DNA of 5,822 nucleotides from contig JAOZLN010000172.1 of assembly GCA_029934845.1 (NCBI GenBank), forward strand, positions 1 through 5,822, in the 5' to 3' direction. The position numbers and the translations under genes were made by a program. The notes beneath the pieces were generated by a model. It saw nothing but the letters and a program-made list of their open reading frames with translations, ran no database searches and was not told where the DNA came from. This DNA is from Candidatus Sabulitectum sp. (GTDB taxonomy: Bacteria; Fermentibacterota; Fermentibacteria; Fermentibacterales; JCC-6). Shown here in pieces: positions 1 through 5,575 of this stretch (its first letter is position 1; each line of letters opens with the position of its first letter).

Positions 1-676
1 ATGGATCCATGTCATATTCGTAGGACAGTATACATCCACCATCTTTAAGATCTTGAAAAGCTCGCGGAAGAACGCGGGATTCGGGATCTTCAGCCACAGA
101 AGTTTCCCAGAGAATTGACCCGTCATAGTTGAGTCTGCTTACAAAAAGACTGCCTCCGTCGCCAGGCGACCACCGGGTGCCTGCTACAGTAACCCATTCC
201 TGGGCGGAATTCTCAAGAGCTTGAATAATCAATGATTCGTCAGAGTCCAGCTCAAAGGGAACAGGAAAAGTGCTGCTGTTTTCCGGATCAGGAAGATCGA
301 TCAGAAACAAATGGGGAGAGGAACCAGGTTGCAGTTCCCCCTGAATTATCAACAGCAATTCCGGTTCAAGAAAAACCCCCGGACTCCAGTGTTCAGAACC
401 ACTGGGCTGAACGCTGATTTGGTGACGATGAAGAACAACCCCTGAATAATCCAGATCAAGAACCCAGTATTTCTTAGTTCCACCCAAAACAGTGTAACCA
501 AAACAACTGGTAACTGAATCAGTTTCCGAAAAGATCACATCGATCAGAGAATCATCACCGGCATGTTGAATAATTTCATGAATTCCAGAATTGATCACAT
601 TGTCAGGTACATCCGCCAGAATTGGCTGAATTAAAACAAATGCGTACAGAAGAGGAAACAGAGGTCTTAAGCTCAT
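1..676 (-). CDS. Secreted beta-propeller-like repeat protein, N-terminal part (3' end outside window)
   Basis: The frame is open from ATG at 676 to the left edge, giving 225 residues of a longer protein. A signal peptide covers about 1-21 (MSLRPLFPLLYAFVLIQPILA), with likely cleavage before Asp22. There is no lipobox cysteine, so export to the periplasm or beyond is expected rather than lipoprotein anchoring. The mature part has repeat-like segments typical of bacterial propeller proteins: KYWVLDLDYSGVVL (69-82), WVTVAGTRWSPGDGGSLFVS (161-180) leading into RLNYDGSILWE (181-191), and DLKDGGCILSYEYD (209-222). These match the general pattern 'dGG-ivaG-T... w--kLd--G-ilW'. Function is unknown; such proteins are often surface or binding proteins. 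GAGGGGGG at 687-694 lies 10 bases before the ATG and supports the start. It is the only gene here not overlapping its upstream neighbour, so it may be a loosely attached operon member. Confidence 0.82.
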   Translation of the reverse strand, partial: MSLRPLFPLLYAFVLIQPILADVPDNVINSGIHEIIQHAGDDSLIDVIFSETDSVTSCFGYTVLGGTKKYWVLDLDYSGVVLHRHQISVQPSGSEHWSPGVFLEPELLLIIQGELQPGSSPHLFLIDLPDPENSSTFPVPFELDSDESLIIQALENSAQEWVTVAGTRWSPGDGGSLFVSRLNYDGSILWETSVAEDPESRVLPRAFQDLKDGGCILSYEYDMDP

Positions 677-686
677 AAGTAAAGAT

Positions 687-694
687 CCCCCCTC
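687..694 (-). promoter_or_regulatory. Ribosome binding site of the secreted protein gene
   Basis: GAGGGGGG stands 10 bases upstream of ATG at 676 in the 35-base gap. It is purine-rich and spaced acceptably, so it is taken as the ribosome binding site; the G run is longer than the consensus. Confidence 0.6.
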
Positions 695-699
695 TTATT

Positions 700-711
700 T
701 ATGCATGCATA
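700..711. repeat. Perfect 12-base palindrome in the only intergenic gap
   Basis: TATGCATGCATA reads identically on both strands and starts immediately after the TAG stop of the 100-residue ORF. It has no loop, so it is not a terminator hairpin of normal form, and no T run follows it. It could be a protein-binding site or simple chance; nothing else in the window repeats it that I noticed. Confidence 0.5.
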
Positions 712-1014
712 CTATCTGTCAAAGGCACATACAGCATTCTTCAGAAACTGCTCCAGCTCTTCCAGAGAACAGTTGGTGTCCAGCATGGATTCTATGGCCA
801 TGGGAATGAATGCATCACCGGCAAGAATTGCTTCTGCCGGTTCCATATTCGAAGGATAGTTTTTGTGAACTGCAAGAGCAGACTGAAGAAAAAGCTCGGC
901 TTCTGTGAAAGAATCAGTGCTGAGCAGAGCATTTTCCAGAACTTCCCGCCACCTTTCAGGAAGATCAGCTGTCTGTTCCCTGATTCTCTTCAAAGCTGCA
1001 TCCCAAACCTTCAT
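712..1014 (-). CDS. Unrecognised 100-residue protein coupled to cdaA
   Basis: I do not recognise the family. The protein is 100 residues, with no signal peptide and no membrane segment, so it is probably cytoplasmic. It looks almost wholly helical: a charged N-terminal helix (about 1-30, with KRIREQ and ERWREVLENAL), a helix from FTEAELFLQSALAVH (36-50), a short YPSNMEP turn, a more hydrophobic stretch AEAILAGDAFIPMAIESM (60-77), and a C-terminal acidic helix SLEELEQFLKNAV (83-95). Cysteines are at 82 and 96. The GDAFIPMAIE stretch faintly recalls helical prenyl-synthase proteins, but it has no DDxxD motif and I give that no weight. The start ATG at 1014 overlaps the cdaA stop as ATGA, with AAAAGGA about 6 bases upstream. 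Tight coupling argues that it is a real gene and may act with CdaA, but a function cannot be assigned. Confidence 0.8.
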   Translation of the reverse strand: MKVWDAALKRIREQTADLPERWREVLENALLSTDSFTEAELFLQSALAVHKNYPSNMEPAEAILAGDAFIPMAIESMLDTNCSLEELEQFLKNAVCAFDR

Positions 1015-1820
1015 CGTGATTCCTTTTCACTGGAGAACTGCATTAAACGATAGAGCTGTTCTTTAAGGGTATCGACAGAATACGGACCGGTTAGTTTCCC
1101 GTCAAAAGCCACCCTGAACCTTCCGGTCTCCTCACTTACAACAACAACCACTGCATCGGTTCTTTCAGCAAGGCCCTTTGCCGCCCTGTGTCTTGTTCCC
1201 AGAGCGACGGTATCTTTGCCTGGAAAAGTCAGAGGCAGAATTGCCCTGGCCATAAGAATTCTGTCTCCCTTGATTACAATAGCTCCATCGTGATAAGGCC
1301 CCGGCGGCGTAAGAAAAGATTCCAGAAAGCCGGAAGTTACCGGCAGATCGTTCAGATCAAATGCATCCTTGCAGTAATCATTGATGGTCTCCTGCCTGAC
1401 AAGAACCATCAGCCCACCGTACCCGCGCTCCTTAAGATAGTTGCATGTTTCAAGCACTGCCTCCACGGATTTGATCATATCCTTGTTTTCGTAATGGTGC
1501 CTAAAATCAAGAAATCCGATTCTGCTCAGGTAGCGACCGAAACGGGCAAGCATGTCTTTAACTTCCTGACTGAAAATTACAATCAAAGCAAAAATACTAA
1601 TTGAAGCCAGTTTACCTGTTATAAGACCGATGGAATAAAAGCCGATGGCGTTAAGCAGAACACTGGCTCCCCATACAAGCACAACAGCCACAATTACCCG
1701 CATAACAGGCTGACCCCAGATAGCCCTCAGCAAAAGCCAGACAAGGTAGGCTATCAGGGAAATATCAAGGATCTGAATCAGCCAGAACGATGAAAAAAGA
1801 GAATGGCCCAAAAGATTCAC
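1011..1820 (-). CDS. cdaA: Membrane diadenylate cyclase CdaA (c-di-AMP synthase)
   Basis: Makes the second messenger c-di-AMP from two ATP; in other bacteria c-di-AMP controls potassium and osmolyte uptake and cell-wall homeostasis. The 269 residues fit the CdaA class. There are three hydrophobic helices at about 14-34, 39-59 and 63-83, then a linker (about 86-118) and a cytoplasmic DAC domain (about 119-245). The two family signatures are intact: PYHDGAIVI with DGA at 178-180, and GTRHRAA at 208-214, followed by VVVVVSEETG (224-233). The start is GTG at 1820, in a GTGA overlap with the folP stop, and AGGAG at 1827-1831 sits 6 bases upstream, a good ribosome binding site. It ends in an ATGA overlap with the next gene. 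The folP-cdaA order is common in other bacteria, but the usual partner gene cdaR and the phosphoglucosamine mutase gene glmM do not follow within the window. Confidence 0.95.
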   Translation of the reverse strand: MNLLGHSLFSSFWLIQILDISLIAYLVWLLLRAIWGQPVMRVIVAVVLVWGASVLLNAIGFYSIGLITGKLASISIFALIVIFSQEVKDMLARFGRYLSRIGFLDFRHHYENKDMIKSVEAVLETCNYLKERGYGGLMVLVRQETINDYCKDAFDLNDLPVTSGFLESFLTPPGPYHDGAIVIKGDRILMARAILPLTFPGKDTVALGTRHRAAKGLAERTDAVVVVVSEETGRFRVAFDGKLTGPYSVDTLKEQLYRLMQFSSEKESR

Positions 1821-3013
1821 AGTGTTCTCCTCAGCATATCAGACAGCTTTAAAGCTGCTACCGTCCCCGGTACATCATGAACTCTTACCACATCAGCTCC
1901 CCTGGTCATGACAGTTACAATGTGAGAAACTGAGTCTCGCTGATCTGCCTGATCAATTCCAGTTATGCCCCTCAGGAAACTCTTTCTGGAATGGCCGAGT
2001 AGAACCCTGCACCCGGTAACTATTCCGATCCACTCAAGTGAATGGATCAAAGCAAGATTGTCTGTAAGCCTTTTCCCAAACCCAATACCGGGATCCACAA
2101 GAATTTTCTCCCTTGGTAAACCTGCCTTTACAAGAACCTCAACTCTGGATAGAAGATAATGCGCTATCTCTTGTGGTGCATCCCCGTAAAATGGTCCTGT
2201 CTGCATAGTTTCCGGAATACCCTTCATATGCATAAGAACCACAGGCAATCCCAGTGAAACTGCAAGCTCTACCATACCGGGTGTTTCCATTGCATTTATA
2301 GAGTTGATCATTCCCGCACCGGCCTTTACAGAAGCTTCAGCCACCTCTGGAATACAGGTATCAATGCTGATGGGTACTGCTGTCCGCTGCCTTATTGCCT
2401 GAATAACAGGAATAACTCTTGATCTTTGTTCCCTGGCAGAAACGGATCGTGAACCTGGTCTGGTGGATTCACCACCAATATCGATTATGTCTGCTCCAGC
2501 CCTTTCCATGGCAACAGCCTGGCTGGCTGCAGATTCAGGAGATGAATAGCTGCCCCCGTCACTGAAGGAATCCGGAGTAATATTCAGTATGCCCATGATC
2601 AGAGGAGCAGCAGAGTAAACCAGCCTGCTTTTGTTAACCTGTACAGATGCAGGCAAAGCAGAGCCCTCAATTAACTTTCTTATCTGAATGGCCATGGAAC
2701 TGAGACCGAATGGCTGATTCTTAAGAGAATCACAGCCTCTGTGAAGCATTGCAGGAGTACCGTAAACAACCGCTCTGGATTTTTCAGTTCTGCAGGTCAG
2801 AACCTCCCTGTGAACAAGAGCATCTGCGCCTCCGGACAACATGCACTGCTTCAGAATGGAAGCTGCAGGGCTTGGCAGATCATCAATCAGAATTACCGCT
2901 ATGCGATCTCTAAGAGTGACTCTGGGCAGACAACCCCGGTCAGCTCCCACAAGATCAACAAGTTTTTCCCATGGAAGACCTCGCCCCGAGCAGAGCAGCC
3001 GTATGGAACTCAC
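1817..3013 (-). CDS. folP: Dihydropteroate synthase with N-terminal extension
   Basis: Condenses 6-hydroxymethyl-dihydropterin pyrophosphate with p-aminobenzoate to give dihydropteroate; this is the sulfonamide target. The TIM-barrel domain (about 136-398) has MGILNITPDSFSDGG (140-154), DIGGESTRPGS (178-188), SIDT (216-219), MINS (235-238), LMHMKGIPETMQ (260-271), DPGIGFGK (307-314), LGHSRKSFL (339-347) with the catalytic lysine Lys344, and RVHDV (377-381) with the anion-binding Arg and His. It has 398 residues against about 270-290 for the core enzyme. The surplus is an N-terminal region of about 130 residues containing GGADALVHREVLTCR and QPFGL, a type seen in some other bacterial DHPS proteins, function unknown to me. 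MINS replaces the commoner IND. The start is GTG at 3013 in a GTGA overlap with the folE stop; the frame upstream has no ATG before a stop, and AGGAG lies 12 bases upstream. Confidence 0.95.
   Translation of the reverse strand: MSSIRLLCSGRGLPWEKLVDLVGADRGCLPRVTLRDRIAVILIDDLPSPAASILKQCMLSGGADALVHREVLTCRTEKSRAVVYGTPAMLHRGCDSLKNQPFGLSSMAIQIRKLIEGSALPASVQVNKSRLVYSAAPLIMGILNITPDSFSDGGSYSSPESAASQAVAMERAGADIIDIGGESTRPGSRSVSAREQRSRVIPVIQAIRQRTAVPISIDTCIPEVAEASVKAGAGMINSINAMETPGMVELAVSLGLPVVLMHMKGIPETMQTGPFYGDAPQEIAHYLLSRVEVLVKAGLPREKILVDPGIGFGKRLTDNLALIHSLEWIGIVTGCRVLLGHSRKSFLRGITGIDQADQRDSVSHIVTVMTRGADVVRVHDVPGTVAALKLSDMLRRTL
1827..1831 (-). promoter_or_regulatory. Shine-Dalgarno that sets the GTG start of cdaA
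   Basis: AGGAG lies 6 bases upstream of GTG at 1820, inside the last codons of folP. It supports the GTG as the true cdaA start despite the non-ATG codon and the 4-base overlap. Confidence 0.75.
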
Positions 3014-3582
3014 CGCCCCTGAATGCTCCTTCCAATAAGCGCAAGAGCTTCACTTCTTGTCTCCGGCCGTTTCAGATATCCCCGCATGGCACTGGTGACA
3101 ATTCTGCTGTCTCTTTTCTTTACTCCCCGCATAGCAAGGCACATGTGCTCCGCCTCCATAACCACCATTACACCCTTTGCATTAAGTTCTTCCATAAGGG
3201 TATTGGCTATCTCGGTTGTCAATCTCTCCTGTATGGTTGGTCTTGCGGCAAGATGCTCTACAAGTTCAACAATAGCACTAAGACCGGCTATCCTGTCATC
3301 TGCAGGAAGATAAACCACATCACATCTGCCAAGGAAGGGAAGAAGATGATGCTCGCACATGGAGGAAAAGCTGATATCTTTCACTATTATCATCTCGTTC
3401 TGGTCATCTTCACTCATGGCTGAGATAGGTCTTCGTGACCCCGGGTCAAGCCCACGACACAACTCCGCCATGGAAAGTGCCACTCTCTCGGGGGTTCTGG
3501 TTATACCAGGGCGATCAAGATTCTCCCCTATCCCCTCCAGCATCAGCCTCACTCCCGCTTCTATTTTCTTCAGATCCATCAT
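3010..3582 (-). CDS. folE: GTP cyclohydrolase I (FolE)
   Basis: Converts GTP to 7,8-dihydroneopterin triphosphate, the first step of tetrahydrofolate synthesis, in the cytoplasm. The 190-residue length fits the single-domain family. Visible motifs are RTPERVA (29-35), SSMCEHHLLPF (73-83) with zinc ligands Cys76 and His79 and catalytic His78, GLSAIVELVE (100-109), ARPTIQERLT (113-122), and EHMCLAMRGV (145-154) with third zinc ligand Cys148, His146 and Arg152. By alignment to E. coli FolE from memory, Ser135 is kept (Ser102), but the neighbouring Lys136 and Arg139 positions are Ala103 and Glu106, and RPQ reads RPT. The start is ATG at 3582, chosen for the strong AGGAGGTG 4 bases upstream; a second ATG follows directly at 3579. 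The first 68 bases lie inside the end of ftsH. The gene overlaps folP by 4 bases, and folP encodes a later step of the same pathway. Confidence 0.94.
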   Translation of the reverse strand: MMDLKKIEAGVRLMLEGIGENLDRPGITRTPERVALSMAELCRGLDPGSRRPISAMSEDDQNEMIIVKDISFSSMCEHHLLPFLGRCDVVYLPADDRIAGLSAIVELVEHLAARPTIQERLTTEIANTLMEELNAKGVMVVMEAEHMCLAMRGVKKRDSRIVTSAMRGYLKRPETRSEALALIGRSIQGR

Positions 3583-5575
3583 TCTTCACCTCCTCGTCAT
3601 CACTGCTTTCTTCTTCGTCATTGCTTTTTTCTTCATGAACTGCTGGCTCATCATAATCAGGTGAATCCAGCCCGGGAAACTCCATTCCCGGTCTCAGCTC
3701 TGCCAGCATCTCTCTTATCTCTGAACTGGAAACAGTTTCCTTTTCCAGAAGATCCTCTGAAAGTCTTTCAACAATGTCTCGGTTCTCCTCAAGAATTAAA
3801 AGGGCCGCCTTGTAGGATTCTCCAATAATTCTTCTTATCTCATCATCTATTACCCTGGCAGTATACTCGCTGTAGCTCTTCGTTCTTGCAAAATCACGAC
3901 CGAGAAATACAGGGCTACTGTCTTCAGCGAATGAAACAGGGCCAATCTCCGGACTCATTCCCCAGTTGCAAACCATCTTTCTTGCAAGGTCAGTGGCTCT
4001 GTCAAGATCGTTACCAGCACCGGTACTCATTGTGTCAAGGAACATTTTTTCTGCACCACGACCACCAAGCAGACGCGCAAGAACAGTTTCGCAGTACTCA
4101 AGCGAATAGTTGTGTCTTTCTGCCTTGGGCAGAAAACTTGTTACTCCAAGAGCCTGACCTCTGGGAACAATGGTTACCTTGTGGAACGGATCGGATTGAG
4201 GGCTGAAAACATTCACTATTGCGTGACCGCTCTCATGTACTGCTGTAAGCTTCTTCTCTTCCTCGGTCATTACCATGCTTCTTCTCTCTATACCCATAAT
4301 TATTCTGTCCACTGCGTTCTCAAAATCACGCATTTCAATAGAATCAGCATCTCTTCTTGCTGCATGAAGAGCTGCTTCATTCGCAAGAGATTCAAGATCA
4401 GCTCCACTGAAACCGGGAGTTCTTCTGGATATTACAGAGAGATCCACTTCTTTGTGCAATGGCATTCGTGCTGTATGAACTTTTAGAATAGCCTCCCGCC
4501 CTTTTACATCAGGCATTCCAATGGTAACTCTTCTGTCAAACCTTCCAGGGCGAAGCAGCGCAGCATCAAGAACATCAGGTCTGTTCGTTGCAGCGATCAC
4601 AATAACACCCTGGTTATCGGCAAATCCGTCCATCTCAACCAGAAGAGCATTAAGGGTCTGCTCCCGTTCATCGTGCCCGCCACCAAGACCGGTTCCGCGC
4701 TGACGACCAACTGCATCAATCTCGTCAATGAAAATAATGCTTGGAGATTTTGCTTTTGCCTGAACAAAAAGGTCACGAACACGGCTGGCACCAACCCCCA
4801 CAAACATCTCTACAAAATCTGATCCGCTCATAGAGAAGAAAGGTACTTTTGCCTCGCCGGCAACAGCTCTGGCAAGCAGGGTCTTGCCTGTTCCCGGAGG
4901 TCCTATCAACAAAACTCCCTTGGGGATCTTTCCCCCGAGTTTCTGGAACTTAGCAGGTTCTTTCAGAAATTCAATAACCTCTTCAAGCTCTTGTTTGGCT
5001 TCGTCACAACCGGCAACATCTTCAAAGGTGTTCTTAGGCTGATCGCCTGTTATAAGCTTGGCTTTACTTTTTCCGAAACTGAACGCCTGACCTCCGCCGG
5101 ACATTCTTCTCATAATGAATATCCACAGAATAATGAAAAGCAGAATAGGTCCCACATTGATCAGAATTGCCATAAGGCCGTTTGGGCCCCTGCCGGAAAC
5201 ATCTACACCCTGGTCCCGGAGCAGATCAACAGAACCTTCATCTTCAAATGGTACAAAACTGGAATACTTCAGATACTGCTGAGCGGTTTCACCGTTACCG
5301 ATGGTCTGGGGCGATCTGAACTCTCCCTCTACGTCACCACCTGTGGAAAGAACCGCAGTTTCCACTTTTCCCTGGCCGGCATACTCTAAAAGCTCGGTAT
5401 AGGTGATAGAGGCTCTGTCTGAGCCGGAGCCAAGAAAAATCACCAGCACATAAGCAAGAAGCCCAAGCATAACCCACATGGTAACGGTTCTGAAAGAACA
5501 TCCACCAAGCCCCGGGGGCGGGGTTGGAATGGGAATTTTCTTCTTCTTATCGAGAGGCGTTTTATTTTCACTCAC
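3515..5575 (-). CDS. ftsH: ATP-dependent zinc metalloprotease FtsH
   Basis: Membrane-anchored AAA+ protease that unfolds and degrades misassembled membrane proteins and selected cytoplasmic regulators, working as a hexamer on the inner face of the membrane. In 686 residues: a basic, proline-rich cytosolic leader (1-28), TM1 about 31-48, an extracytoplasmic domain about 50-133, TM2 about 134-155, the GGQAFSFGKS linker, Walker A GPPGTGKT (225-232), pore loop MFVGVGA (257-263), Walker B IIFIDEID (280-287), and the second region of homology with arginine finger (331-348). The protease site is HESGH (447-451; HEAGH is commoner), with Asp523 in GND as likely third zinc ligand. The protein exceeds the usual 610-650 residues because of an acidic tail (about 637-686). 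The start is GTG at 5575, overlapping the hpt stop, with a modest GGAG about 10 bases upstream. No nearer ATG would keep TM1 intact with a leader. Confidence 0.97.
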   Translation of the reverse strand: MSENKTPLDKKKKIPIPTPPPGLGGCSFRTVTMWVMLGLLAYVLVIFLGSGSDRASITYTELLEYAGQGKVETAVLSTGGDVEGEFRSPQTIGNGETAQQYLKYSSFVPFEDEGSVDLLRDQGVDVSGRGPNGLMAILINVGPILLFIILWIFIMRRMSGGGQAFSFGKSKAKLITGDQPKNTFEDVAGCDEAKQELEEVIEFLKEPAKFQKLGGKIPKGVLLIGPPGTGKTLLARAVAGEAKVPFFSMSGSDFVEMFVGVGASRVRDLFVQAKAKSPSIIFIDEIDAVGRQRGTGLGGGHDEREQTLNALLVEMDGFADNQGVIVIAATNRPDVLDAALLRPGRFDRRVTIGMPDVKGREAILKVHTARMPLHKEVDLSVISRRTPGFSGADLESLANEAALHAARRDADSIEMRDFENAVDRIIMGIERRSMVMTEEEKKLTAVHESGHAIVNVFSPQSDPFHKVTIVPRGQALGVTSFLPKAERHNYSLEYCETVLARLLGGRGAEKMFLDTMSTGAGNDLDRATDLARKMVCNWGMSPEIGPVSFAEDSSPVFLGRDFARTKSYSEYTARVIDDEIRRIIGESYKAALLILEENRDIVERLSEDLLEKETVSSSEIREMLAELRPGMEFPGLDSPDYDEPAVHEEKSNDEEESSDDEEVKNDGSEENRSGSEADAGGDRGES
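3587..3594 (-). promoter_or_regulatory. Strong Shine-Dalgarno for folE inside ftsH
   Basis: AGGAGGTG, a near-perfect match to the 16S anti-Shine-Dalgarno end, lies 4 bases before ATG at 3582 (6 bases counted from GGAGG). It is embedded in ftsH codons for Glu-Glu-Val in the acidic tail. It decides the folE start and shows that folE can be initiated independently while ribosomes are still finishing ftsH. Confidence 0.85.

Noticed and set aside
232..417. Plus-strand open frame of 61 codons at the left end.
   Set aside because: The minus-strand frame here is open for 225 codons with a signal peptide and repeat-like segments, which explains the DNA better.
691..722. Possible promoter for the secreted gene: a perfect TTGACA at 717-722 on the minus strand.
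   Set aside because: The best -10 at a 17-base spacer is AATAAG, a poor match, and transcription from it would begin within or after the ribosome binding site at 687-694. TTGACA also falls in the last codons of the 100-residue ORF (Phe-Asp-Arg).
712..1014. 100-residue ORF as a CdaR/YbbR regulator, suggested by its position after cdaA.
   Set aside because: It has no signal anchor and no YbbR-like beta-rich repeats; it is helical and soluble by appearance.
1188..1604. Plus-strand open frame of 138 codons opposite cdaA.
   Set aside because: It lies wholly antisense to a gene with clear DAC motifs, and its translation has no recognisable domain.
2971..3423. Plus-strand open frame of 150 codons opposite folE.
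   Set aside because: It is antisense to folE and the folP start, and its translation shows no family features.
3437..3447. Short GACCC/GGGTC inverted repeat.
   Set aside because: It lies inside folE codons for Leu-Asp-Pro-Gly with a one-base centre and no T run; it is best read as coding sequence chance.
4991..5389. Plus-strand open frame of 132 codons opposite the FtsH N-terminal half.
   Set aside because: It is antisense to well-conserved ftsH sequence, with no domain and no reason to be a gene.
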